From Amorphoplanes digitatis (GTDB lineage: Bacteria > Actinomycetota > Actinomycetes > Mycobacteriales > Micromonosporaceae): 64,000 nucleotides of DNA. Below are positions 7,193 to 15,165 of this stretch, in pieces (positions within the stretch are counted from its first letter, which is position 1; every line of letters starts with the position of its first letter). The DNA lies in the NCBI RefSeq assembly GCF_014205335.1, contig NZ_JACHNH010000001.1:8302501-8366500 (forward strand). Reading direction: 5' to 3'. The notes beneath the pieces were generated by a model. That model saw only the letters and a program-made list of their open reading frames with translations, did no database searches and was not told where the DNA came from. The position numbers and the translations under genes are program-made.

Positions 7193-9453
7193 ATCGTTAC
7201 CGGGCCGCTGGTGTAGCGGGGTCGTGCCAGCGTGCTCAGCGCGGGCGCGACCGCGCCGGCCCGGGCGTCGGCGAAGAGCCACCGCACGCCGTACTCCCGG
7301 CGCAGCAGGTCAAGGTCGGCCGGGTCCGCGTCGGTGAACACCCGCTGGCTCAGGGCGTACTTCAGCGGGTCCGGCGGCGGCTGAAGCATGTACGTGTGTC
7401 CGCCGACGCCGTTGGCCGCGACCGCCGCGTCGGAGTAGCCCCAGCTCTCCACGAGCGTGCGGCGGCCGGCGAGCCCGGCGACCCAGAACGCCCGGGCGTC
7501 GCACGGCCGGATCTGCCGGATCGCCACGCAGTGCACGTTCGTCGCCACCACGTCGTCGTTGCCGGCGTACTCGTCCAGCCAGAGCGCGGCCCGCATCTCC
7601 TCCTGGGTGATCAGGCGGGACGTCATCGGCTGAGAGCGTTCAGTCCCGTGCGACAACGTCTCGATGTGCCGCGCCACCCCGGCCGCCAGGCTCGCGCCGA
7701 GCACCGCGGCGGTGCCGGCCGTCACCAGGACCCGCAGCCTGCGGCGCAGCGCCAGCACCAGGATCGCGCCCGCCAGCACCAGGCCGAGCGTCCGCAGCAC
7801 CGGCACGGCGAGCACCCAGGCCCAGCCGCCAAGGGCGTCGCGCGCCGGCGCGGCCACCGCCGGGGCGACAAGCGCCCAGAGCGCACCCGCCACCAGCCCG
7901 CACAGCGGCACCCACCAGCGGCGGGTCCGCTCGGCGAGCATCCAGACCGTCAACAGCACGCCGAACGGCGCGGCGCAGAGGAAGAAGTAGAGCTGGCTGC
8001 CCGAGGGGTGCCAGAGCGTCCAGGCCGCGCCGGCCCCGGCGACCACCATCCCGCCCAGCAGCCAGGCCGCGGGCTCCGAGCGCCGCCGCAGGGACAGCAC
8101 GCCGAGCAGCCGCGGCGACTGGGCGAGCAGCCACCAGCCGACCAGCCAGGCGATGAACCAGCCGCCGTCCATCCCGGCGCCCTGCACGCCGGGCGCGATC
8201 AGCCCGTCCGGCGCGACGCCATCGGCGGCGCCCAGCGTCCGGTCGTAGGGCAGCAGCCAGCGCAGCACGCTCAGCGGCTGCACGGCCAGCGCTCCCGCTC
8301 CCCCGCCGGCGAAGAGCCGGGCGCCGAGCAGCATCGCGGCGACCAGCGCGGCCAGCAGCCCGGCCGCCGCCCGCGGGAACCGCCGGCTCCGCCACCAGAC
8401 CACCAGGCCGGCCAGGGCCAGGCCGGCGACCAGCGGCGGCAGCGCGCTGGACTTGGCGCCCGCGCAGGCGAGCGCCAGCGGGGGCGCGAGGAACCAGGCG
8501 GGGCCGAGGCTTCGCCCGCGCAGCAGGTCGATCGCGATCGCCACGAGCAGGCCGAGCAGCGGCATCGCGTACGTCTGCGACGGGCTGACGAACGAGAGCG
8601 AGCCGCCGCCGGCCGCCTCGATCGGCGCGCCGAAGCCGAGCGGGAGGCCCAGCAGGGCGACGCCGCCCGCGAGCGGCCCGGCCCACCACCGGCCGCTGAC
8701 CTCGCGGCCGAGCGCGGCGAGGACGAGCACCGCGATCGCGCCGACCGGCACCATCCAGAGCCGCAGCAGGACGGTCGCCGGCGGAATGCCGGTGATCATG
8801 GATGCGGCGGCCATGTCGGCGTCGGACAGGTAGTGGTAGCGCAGGGCGTCGCCGGCGAGCTGCGGTACCTCGAACGGCATCGAGCGGGTCATCTCGTGCA
8901 CCAGCGCGAGGTGGTACATGAGGTCCTGGTAGTAGAGCGTGTCGGCGGGCGGCAGCGGCGCGGTGGCCCAGGCGGCCGCGCCCCAGGCGACCACGCCGAG
9001 CAGGACACCGCACATCAGCCACGACCAGCGCAGCGGCAGCGGCGCGGGGTTTGCGGTCCGCCAGTGCCGGCGCAGCCCGGGTACGGCCACGAAGACCGCC
9101 GTCACCAGCAGCGGCCAGCAGATCAGCAGCGCCTGCAGCCCGGTGGCGGCGGCCAGCGCCCAGCCGGCGATCTGCACGAACAGGCCGGTCGCGGCGCCGT
9201 AGCCGAGGTCCTCGGGCAGGTTGCCGCGGCTGCCCCGGACCGCCCGGTGCACCAGCGTGCCGGGCAGCACCACGCCGGCGAGGAGGTAGAGGCCGTAGAG
9301 CGCGATGTCCCCGGCCGGCACGTCCGCCCGGTACAGCGCGCCCGCCAGCGCCGCGGCGACGAGCGCCCACGGCACGGCCGCGAGCAGCGGGCGCGGGGCA
9401 CGGCGGTACCGGGCGGCCGGTGCGTCGGCCGCCCGGGTGAGCAGCAGCGTCAC
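7168..9453 (-). CDS. Polytopic membrane protein, GT-C glycosyltransferase-like
   Basis: A 761-residue protein with a dozen or more hydrophobic segments by eye over residues 25-590, and a soluble C-terminal portion (about 600-761, with DEYAGNDDVVATNVHC and YGVRWLFADARAG). This architecture is that of GT-C enzymes, which use polyprenyl-phosphate sugars on the outer face of the membrane; no catalytic motif can be assigned with certainty. It is the last gene of the leftward glycan operon and overlaps the GtrB-like gene by 4 bp. In GtrA/GtrB/Gtr-type systems the third component is such a membrane transferase, so it may move the sugar from the lipid carrier made by the neighbour onto a surface glycan. 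That step is inference. Confidence 0.7.
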   Translation of the reverse strand: MTLLLTRAADAPAARYRRAPRPLLAAVPWALVAAALAGALYRADVPAGDIALYGLYLLAGVVLPGTLVHRAVRGSRGNLPEDLGYGAATGLFVQIAGWALAAATGLQALLICWPLLVTAVFVAVPGLRRHWRTANPAPLPLRWSWLMCGVLLGVVAWGAAAWATAPLPPADTLYYQDLMYHLALVHEMTRSMPFEVPQLAGDALRYHYLSDADMAAASMITGIPPATVLLRLWMVPVGAIAVLVLAALGREVSGRWWAGPLAGGVALLGLPLGFGAPIEAAGGGSLSFVSPSQTYAMPLLGLLVAIAIDLLRGRSLGPAWFLAPPLALACAGAKSSALPPLVAGLALAGLVVWWRSRRFPRAAAGLLAALVAAMLLGARLFAGGGAGALAVQPLSVLRWLLPYDRTLGAADGVAPDGLIAPGVQGAGMDGGWFIAWLVGWWLLAQSPRLLGVLSLRRRSEPAAWLLGGMVVAGAGAAWTLWHPSGSQLYFFLCAAPFGVLLTVWMLAERTRRWWVPLCGLVAGALWALVAPAVAAPARDALGGWAWVLAVPVLRTLGLVLAGAILVLALRRRLRVLVTAGTAAVLGASLAAGVARHIETLSHGTERSQPMTSRLITQEEMRAALWLDEYAGNDDVVATNVHCVAIRQIRPCDARAFWVAGLAGRRTLVESWGYSDAAVAANGVGGHTYMLQPPPDPLKYALSQRVFTDADPADLDLLRREYGVRWLFADARAGAVAPALSTLARPRYTSGPVTIYELDGPR

Positions 9454-10448
9454 GGCAGCGCTGCTGCCCGCTGCTGCGGGATCTCGACGGACCTGACCTC
9501 GTCCGTCCCGGCCTCGCCGGCGGCCGAGTCGAATCCGATGTGGAACGTCGGCCGGTCCTGCACGGTCCGGTAGATCCGGGCCACGTACTCGCCGAGCAGG
9601 CCCAGGCAGATCAGCTGCACGGCGGAGAGCAGGAGCACGGCCAGGAACAGCGAGGTCCAGCCCGGGATGACAGTGCCGTTGGCCCAGACGACGACGCCGA
9701 AGACCATCAGCGCGAGGCAGGCGACGAAGGCGAGCCCGCCGAGCCAGGTGGCGATCCGCAGCGGGGCGGCGGAGAAGTTCGCGGTGCTGTCCCAGGCCAG
9801 GGCGACCATCCGGCGCAGCGGGTACTTGGTCTCGCCGGCCGCGCGGCGCTCCCGGGCGTAGGCGACCTCCGCCGAGGCGAACCCGAGCGACGGCACCAGC
9901 AGCCGGTACACGGGCGCCCGCTCGGGCAGCTTCTTGAGCACCTCGACGACGTCGCGGCTGAGCAGCCGGAAGTCGCCGGCCTGCGCGGGCACGTCGCCGC
10001 CGACCAGCCGGCGCATGAGCCGGTAGTACGCACCGGCCGTGTGCCGCTTGAACGCGCTGTCGGTGCTGCGGTCGGAGCGGACGCCGTAGACCACGTCGAG
10101 GCCCTGCTCGCGGGCCACCCGCAGCATCTCGGCGATGGCCTCCGGCGGATCCTGGAGGTCGGCGTCGATGCTGACCACCCAGTCGCCCCGGGCCCGTTGC
10201 AGGCCGGCGGTGAGCGCCGCCTGATGCCCGCTGTTGCGGCGCAGCCTGACCAGGCGCAGCTCGGGCCAGGTGCGGCCGTGCTCGAAGAGCAGGTTGGCGG
10301 TGCGGTCGGCGCTGCCGTCGTCGACGGCCACCACCTCGTAGTCGACCCCGAGGCCGTCGAGCACCGGCCGGAGCCGGGCGACGAGCGCGGGTATCACCGC
10401 CTCCTCGTCGTACATCGGCACGACCACCGACAGAACGGTGTTCTCCAC
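9450..10448 (-). CDS. Polyprenyl-phosphate glycosyltransferase, GT2 (GtrB/DPM-like)
   Basis: 332 residues. The N-terminal GT-A domain begins SVVVPMYDEEAVIP, has VVAVDDGSADRT and the metal-binding SIDADLQDPPE (DxD-type), and VYGVRSDR, all typical of dolichyl-phosphate-mannose-synthase-like enzymes. Two C-terminal membrane helices (about 235-300, IATWLGGLAFVACLALMVFG and a following one) match GtrB/ArnC-type enzymes that load a sugar onto undecaprenyl phosphate. It sits between the LuxC-like gene (8 bp gap) and the GT-C-like gene (4-bp overlap). The donor sugar cannot be read from sequence. Confidence 0.88.
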   Translation of the reverse strand: MENTVLSVVVPMYDEEAVIPALVARLRPVLDGLGVDYEVVAVDDGSADRTANLLFEHGRTWPELRLVRLRRNSGHQAALTAGLQRARGDWVVSIDADLQDPPEAIAEMLRVAREQGLDVVYGVRSDRSTDSAFKRHTAGAYYRLMRRLVGGDVPAQAGDFRLLSRDVVEVLKKLPERAPVYRLLVPSLGFASAEVAYARERRAAGETKYPLRRMVALAWDSTANFSAAPLRIATWLGGLAFVACLALMVFGVVVWANGTVIPGWTSLFLAVLLLSAVQLICLGLLGEYVARIYRTVQDRPTFHIGFDSAAGEAGTDEVRSVEIPQQRAAALP

Positions 10449-10456
10449 GACAGCCC

Positions 10457-11641
10457 CTATGCGTCGAGCGTGGTCAGCCGCGTGAACTCCCGCGGAAGGT
10501 CGAAGCCGTCCCAGATCGCGCTGAAGGTGAGCGCGGATCCGAACGGCACTATCCGGTCGACGCCGCGGCCGCCCAGCGCGACGGCGAACGCCCTCAGCTC
10601 GGCCGGCGTGAAGCCGAAGTGGCTGAACGTCTGGTCCTGCCGGTTCATCGCGGGCACCAGGTCCTCAAGGGTGGCGACCGCCGCGAACGGGAACGCGCCG
10701 GCGCCGATCCAGCGGCGCGGCGCGGCCCCGGCGCCGGTCAGCGACAGCGCGGTCACCTCGTTGCGCGGGAAGGTCATCGACGTGACCGCGCCGGCGGCGG
10801 CCAGCCCGTACGCGTTGATCCGCTTCTCGACCGCCATGGCCGCGTCGACGCTCCAACCCCGCTGCGCGACGACCTCGCCGACCAGCGCGAGGAACTCCTC
10901 CGCGACGCCGTCCGGGTCGCCGCCGACCAGGAACACGGCGCGCGGCGAGGAGCAGGCGGCCTGGTCGAACCAGTACGAGTCGTTCGCGAAGCCGGCCGCC
11001 GCCGCACGCCTGGCGGCCGGGTCCGCCGCACGCCAGCCGGGCACGGACAGCGCGGCCCAGGACGTCCGGTCGGGGAAGGTCAGGTCCCGGGCCGACGGGC
11101 GCAGCGGGTGCCGGCGGATCGCCCGCACGGCCTCGTCGCCGCCCCAGATCACCCGCAGGTCGCACCAGGCGCTGAGCGCCGCGGTGGTCGCGTCGTCCCG
11201 GCCGTAGGTGACCATCCGCTGGGTGCGGCCGATCACCGGGTCGGCGTCCTCCAGGGTCGCGTTGAGCGTCTCCAGCACCGTCTCCGCCGCCCCGGCGGAG
11301 CGGGACGAGATGCGCACCACGTTGTGGTTTCCGGCCAGCGCGGACAGCGCCCACGAGTACACGAAGATGGTGTCCACATTGGCCGGTGGCAGGTGGAAGA
11401 CGTTACCGCGCGGGAAGACCAGCGCGTCCGGCCGCTCCAGCCGGGCCGCGGCCCGGGTCAGCTCGGCCGGCCGCAGGAAGTAGCCGAGCGAGCCGAGCTC
11501 GGGGTGGCGCCGGGCGACGGCGGGCGCGAGCAGCCGGCGCGCGAAGCGGGACAGGAAGTCGACGACCCGCGGGTCGCCGACCGTCAGCCGGTCCGCCGAG
11601 GGCGCGGTGAGCTCGCCGGGGTCTCCGAACCGGAATCTCAC
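10457..11641 (-). CDS. LuxC-like acyl-CoA (acyl-thioester) reductase
   Basis: 394 residues of the aldehyde-dehydrogenase-fold LuxC family, which reduces an activated acyl group to the aldehyde with NADPH. Recognisable pieces are FPRGNVFHLPPANVDTIFVY (N-terminal NADP region, about 95-115), VRISSRSAG, and DQAACSSPRAVFLVGG (about 230-245), whose Cys is the expected acylated nucleophile. It overlaps the LuxE-like gene by 4 bp. No luxA, luxB or luxD is present, so light production is not the role; LuxC/LuxE pairs also occur in surface-polysaccharide clusters ('acyl protein synthase/acyl-CoA reductase RfbN-like'). Here it is enclosed by glycan genes, which suggests formation of a reduced acyl or sugar substituent. 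Confidence 0.88.
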   Translation of the reverse strand: MRFRFGDPGELTAPSADRLTVGDPRVVDFLSRFARRLLAPAVARRHPELGSLGYFLRPAELTRAAARLERPDALVFPRGNVFHLPPANVDTIFVYSWALSALAGNHNVVRISSRSAGAAETVLETLNATLEDADPVIGRTQRMVTYGRDDATTAALSAWCDLRVIWGGDEAVRAIRRHPLRPSARDLTFPDRTSWAALSVPGWRAADPAARRAAAAGFANDSYWFDQAACSSPRAVFLVGGDPDGVAEEFLALVGEVVAQRGWSVDAAMAVEKRINAYGLAAAGAVTSMTFPRNEVTALSLTGAGAAPRRWIGAGAFPFAAVATLEDLVPAMNRQDQTFSHFGFTPAELRAFAVALGGRGVDRIVPFGSALTFSAIWDGFDLPREFTRLTTLDA

Positions 11642-12678
11642 GCCGCCTCCCGGTACGTGTCGGAGCAGCCCCGGGCCTCGGCGCGCGGCAGGCGGCCGAG
11701 TACGGAGAAGCGCTTGCCGGGCCAGTCGCCGTCGTCGACGCCGTGCACGACGCCGAGGTCCTCGGTGAGCAGCACGTGGCCGGGGTACGAGGTGGGCAGC
11801 GTGCTCACCACCTCGATCAGGCCGGGCTCACCGACCGGCTGCTCCCGCCAGGTCCGCGGGTCCCGGATGATCACGTCGGCGAAGTCCGGGCAGTAGAGCG
11901 AGCCGCCCGACGGCCCCTCCAGGAAGATCGTGCCGATCTGCTCGACCATGCCGTAGAAGTTGTGGCTGTGCACCAGGCCGGTGTCGCGGGCCAGCCGGCG
12001 GCGGAACTCCTCCGGGGAGACGGCCCGGTCGACAAGCTTCTTCCAGCCGCCCGAGTGGATCAGGATGCCGTTGCTCAGGTCGAGCCCGTTGTCGCGGGCG
12101 ACCTCGTAGAGGTGCAGCCAGACCAGGTAGGTGAAGCCGAAGATGAGGAACGGCGCGTCGCCGTGCCGGTCCAGGAAGCCCCGCAGCGCCGCCAGGTCGG
12201 GAACGCCGTCCGCGTCGAGTGCCCAGACGTGGTCGCGGCCGAAGGTGGCCATGCCGAGCACCCCCGCGCCGCGGGCGCTGAACGAGCGCCGGTCGTTGAG
12301 CAGCGACCTGGTGTCGACGAGCACCATCGGCAGGCGCTTCGGGCCGAGCACCGCCTGCAGGGTCGCGCCGAGCTGGCGGGTCTGCGTCGCGGCCGCGGCC
12401 TTGTCCAGGTAGATGCGGCTGACGTCGCCGGTGGTGCCGCTCGACGTCAGTACCTTGAAGACCTCGTCGTCGGGGATGCTCTTGAGCTCGAGGTTCTTGA
12501 AGAGCCGCACCGGCAGCCACGGCAGGTCCGCGACCGCGTCGGCGCCGCGAAAGCCCGCGGCGGCGAGGATGCGGTCGTACGGCGCGCAGTGTGCCCGGTG
12601 GTGCTCGACCAGCTCGGAGAGCTCCTTGAGCAGCAGCGAATCCCGCTCCGGCTGCGAGCGGGTGAAGGAGGTACTCAT
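11638..12678 (-). CDS. LuxE-like acyl-protein synthetase
   Basis: About 346 residues, ANL-superfamily LuxE type, which in bacterial bioluminescence activates a fatty acid with ATP and passes the acyl group to LuxC. Visible motifs are LTSSGTTGDVSRIYLD (AMP-binding P-loop), LIFGFTYLVWLHL, ILIHSGGWKK (LuxE signature) and HNFYGMVEQIGTIF. The ATG at 12678 has a GGTGAAGGAGGTACTC ribosome region and overlaps the upstream ligase stop by 4 bp. It overlaps the LuxC-like gene by 4 bp, the order expected for a reductase complex. A second, separate AMP-forming ligase lies immediately upstream, so two activation steps are encoded. Confidence 0.88.
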   Translation of the reverse strand: MSTSFTRSQPERDSLLLKELSELVEHHRAHCAPYDRILAAAGFRGADAVADLPWLPVRLFKNLELKSIPDDEVFKVLTSSGTTGDVSRIYLDKAAAATQTRQLGATLQAVLGPKRLPMVLVDTRSLLNDRRSFSARGAGVLGMATFGRDHVWALDADGVPDLAALRGFLDRHGDAPFLIFGFTYLVWLHLYEVARDNGLDLSNGILIHSGGWKKLVDRAVSPEEFRRRLARDTGLVHSHNFYGMVEQIGTIFLEGPSGGSLYCPDFADVIIRDPRTWREQPVGEPGLIEVVSTLPTSYPGHVLLTEDLGVVHGVDDGDWPGKRFSVLGRLPRAEARGCSDTYREAA

Positions 12679-14006
12679 ACCAGCGCCTCCAGGGACCGGT
12701 AGTCGATCTTGCCGGTGGGCAGCAGCGGCAGGCTGGGTATCCCGCGCACGTCCAGGCCGGAGAAGTGGGTGTCCAGGAACTTCGCGAGCTCGCCGCGGAC
12801 CGAGCGGGTCGCCTCGGCGTCGGCGCCCTCGATGAACACGTGCAGCCGGTCGTCGCCCGCGACCGCCGCGACCGCACCGTGCCCGGCCAGCGTGCGCTCG
12901 ATGTCGTCGAGGTTGACCCGGACGCCGAAGACCTTGCCGATCCGCTTGAGCCGCCCGGTGAGGTACAGGAAGCCCTCGTCGTCGAGCCGGCCCAGGTCGC
13001 CGGTGCGCAGCACGCCGCGCAGGTCGTCGCCGCGGGCCAGGTCGGCGGCGCGCTCCGCGTACCCCATCATGACGTTGGGTCCGGTGTAGACGACCTCGCC
13101 GTCCGCGATCGAGAAGGAGCCGCCGGGTATCGCCCGGCCGGCGGAGCCGAGCTTGCCGGCGAGCCGGTCCGGCGGCAGCACGGCCATCCGCGCGGTCGCC
13201 TCGGTCTGGCCGTACATGACGAAGAGCCGGCCGCCGACGGCGGCCATCCGCGCCGCGAAGTCCTCCACCAGCTCGACGCGCAGCCGGCCGCCGGCCTGGG
13301 TGAGCGTGCGCAGCGCCGGGTATTTCGCCGGGTCGAAGCGCAGCCGGCGCAGCATCTCGTACTGGTAGGGCACGGCGGCCAGCGTCGTGATGCCGTAGGT
13401 GCCGGCGGCCGCCCAGAACTCGCGCTGCATGATGCCGCCGCGCTCGAGGACCACGGTCGCGCCGCGCAGCAGGTGGCTGTTGAGCACCGACAGGCCGTAC
13501 GTGTAGAAGAGCGGCAGCGTGGTCGGCGCGACGTCGGCGGGGGTGATGCCGAGGCTCTCCCCGATCGCCTCCGCGTTGGCCAGCACCGCCGCCCGGGAGA
13601 GCCGGACCAGCTTCGGATTGCCGGTCGACCCGCTCGTGGCGAGCAGCAGCCCCAGGTCGGGGTGCGGTTCGACGGCGGCCGACCCGCGGACCCACCAGCC
13701 GTCCCGCACCGCGTAGCCGTCGGGCGGCGCGCCGGGCGCGCCGGTGACCAGCGCCGGCGCGAAGCGCTCGACGAGGGCGCGCAGGACGTCGCCGTCCAGG
13801 TCCGGATCGAGCACCGAGATCGGGCGGTGGGCGGCGAGCGCGCCGAGGTAGAGCGCGACCGAGTCGATGTCGGTCGGCGTCAGCGCGAAGACCACGCCGG
13901 GCGGCAGACCCGCGAACCGGGCGGCCGCCGCGAGGACCTGGTCGGGGTCGAGTACCCGGCCGGTCGCCGCGTCGATCACGCGGGCCTGTGGATGGAGCAG
14001 GTTCAC
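12675..14006 (-). CDS. AMP-dependent acyl synthetase/ligase, compact ANL enzyme
   Basis: 443 residues from a GTG that overlaps the SDR stop (GTGA). ANL motifs: LLATSGSTGNPKLVRLSR (P-loop, about 118-135), MYGQTEATARM (A5, aromatic-Gly-x-Thr-Glu), LRTGDLGRLDDEGFLYLTGRLKR (A7/A8 hinge) and the near-terminal Lys in LLPTGKIDYRSL. The length is shorter than classical acyl-CoA ligases (about 500-550) and resembles freestanding ligases that charge a carrier protein. With an ACP two genes upstream, the likely reaction is ATP-dependent loading of a small carboxylic acid onto that ACP; the acid is unknown. Confidence 0.88.
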   Translation of the reverse strand: MNLLHPQARVIDAATGRVLDPDQVLAAAARFAGLPPGVVFALTPTDIDSVALYLGALAAHRPISVLDPDLDGDVLRALVERFAPALVTGAPGAPPDGYAVRDGWWVRGSAAVEPHPDLGLLLATSGSTGNPKLVRLSRAAVLANAEAIGESLGITPADVAPTTLPLFYTYGLSVLNSHLLRGATVVLERGGIMQREFWAAAGTYGITTLAAVPYQYEMLRRLRFDPAKYPALRTLTQAGGRLRVELVEDFAARMAAVGGRLFVMYGQTEATARMAVLPPDRLAGKLGSAGRAIPGGSFSIADGEVVYTGPNVMMGYAERAADLARGDDLRGVLRTGDLGRLDDEGFLYLTGRLKRIGKVFGVRVNLDDIERTLAGHGAVAAVAGDDRLHVFIEGADAEATRSVRGELAKFLDTHFSGLDVRGIPSLPLLPTGKIDYRSLEALV

Positions 14007-14740
14007 AGCCTTAGTCCTCCGTCGACTCCCAGCACCTGGCCGGTGACGAACCGGGCCTGGTCGGAGAGCAGAAAGTCGATCACGTCGGCCACCTCGTCGG
14101 CCTCGCCGAGGCGGCCGAGGGCGGTGTTCGCGATGCGCTGCGCGCGGCCGCGATCGTCGAGCGTGTCGAGCATGTCGGTGGCGATGAAGCCGGGCGCGAC
14201 GGCGTTGACCCGGATGCCGCGCGGCCCGAGCTCCTTGGCCGCGGACCGGGCCAGGCCGCAGATCGCGGCCTTCGACGCGGCGTAGATCGCCTGCCCGGCC
14301 GCGCCCTCGGTGCCGGTGATCGACGACACCAGCACGACCGCGGGTCCGCGCCCACGGCCGAGCAGCCGGACGGCGCCCTGGAGGGTGTACGCCGCACCGA
14401 CCGCGTTGACCTCGAACAGCCGCCGCACGGTGGCGTCGTCGGTCATGCCGAGCACGCCGGCCGCGTGGATGCCGGCGTTGATCACCAGCGCGTCGAGGCG
14501 CCGGAAGTTCTCGAACGCGACCCGCATCAGCACCCGGCTGGTCTCCGGGTCCGCGATGTCGCCGTGCGCGGCGACCGCCCGCACGCCGTACTTGCCGGCG
14601 AGCTCGGCCGCGACGTCGGCGACGGCCTCGGCCCGGTGGCCGTGCACCACGAGATCGTTGCCCTGCTCGGCGAGCCGGCGGGCGACGGCAAGGCCGATAC
14701 CGCGGGAGGCTCCCGTGACGAGAGCTACCCGTTCACTCAT
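14003..14740 (-). CDS. Short-chain dehydrogenase/reductase, FabG-like
   Basis: 245 residues with complete SDR features: cofactor motif TGASRGIG (about 9-16), NAG in VINAGIHAAG, catalytic Ser in VSSITG, YAASKAA (Tyr/Lys pair near 155-159), and C-terminal GQVLGVDGGLRL. It resembles 3-oxoacyl-ACP reductases (FabG), which fits its place directly after the ACP gene (8-bp overlap, ATGAGTGA) and before the ligase (4-bp overlap). It may reduce a 3-keto group on an ACP-bound acyl chain, or an aldehyde produced by the LuxC-like enzyme. Confidence 0.9.
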   Translation of the reverse strand: MSERVALVTGASRGIGLAVARRLAEQGNDLVVHGHRAEAVADVAAELAGKYGVRAVAAHGDIADPETSRVLMRVAFENFRRLDALVINAGIHAAGVLGMTDDATVRRLFEVNAVGAAYTLQGAVRLLGRGRGPAVVLVSSITGTEGAAGQAIYAASKAAICGLARSAAKELGPRGIRVNAVAPGFIATDMLDTLDDRGRAQRIANTALGRLGEADEVADVIDFLLSDQARFVTGQVLGVDGGLRL

Positions 14741-14978
14741 TGAAATCCACCCCGTATTTACCGAGAATTCGCATTGCCTCGCCGAAGCTGGACATATTGA
14801 TCACATCATCCGTGTCGATCATTACCGAGAATTCATCTTCGATCGACGCGACCAACGACATGTGCGCCAGCGAGTCCCACTTCTCATTGTCCTGGTAGTG
14901 CAGGTCGTCCACGGGCGTACCCGGCGGCAGATCCAGCGACGTCCGGAACGCTTCACGCAGTCTCTGCAGCTCAATCAC
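14733..14978 (-). CDS. Acyl carrier protein
   Basis: 81 residues from a GTG at 14978 preceded by TTGGAGTAAACCA. The phosphopantetheine attachment site is in NEKWDSLAHMSLV (Ser of DSL near residue 36), followed by the acidic helix IEDEFSVMI and DVINMSSFGEAM typical of ACPs. It is the first gene of the leftward operon and overlaps the SDR gene by 8 bp. The gene is visibly AT-richer than its neighbours (for example the 14741-14880 stretch), which may reflect a different origin. It is the likely platform on which the ligase, SDR and LuxC/LuxE proteins work. Confidence 0.9.
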   Translation of the reverse strand: MIELQRLREAFRTSLDLPPGTPVDDLHYQDNEKWDSLAHMSLVASIEDEFSVMIDTDDVINMSSFGEAMRILGKYGVDFNE

Positions 14979-15165
14979 TGGTTTACTCCAAGGGGCGGAT
15001 GGGCGAAGGAACCCACCTTCTCTCAGCCGTCGCAACGCCGCGACAAATCGAAGCTGAACTCGGCGTGAATTGCGTCTGGCATCTGGATCAGCACCTGGAA
15101 ATGGCTTGCCGCGCAGTTATGCTTCCGCCTCGAGTCAATGCCCGCGCCATCCCCGGGAGCAATTA
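14979..15165. promoter_or_regulatory. Divergent promoter region between the two glycan operons
   Basis: This 187-bp stretch separates the ACP start (leftward) from pseB (rightward) and must hold both promoters. It is AT-richer than its surroundings at its right end. A TATGCT box near 15118-15123 could be a -10 element for pseB, but I cannot assign a -35 with confidence. No inverted repeat stands out. Confidence 0.45.

Noticed and set aside
10457-12678. LuxC and LuxE homologues as part of a bioluminescence operon
   Set aside because: No luxA, luxB or luxD is present, and the flanking genes are an ACP, an AMP ligase and glycan transferases.
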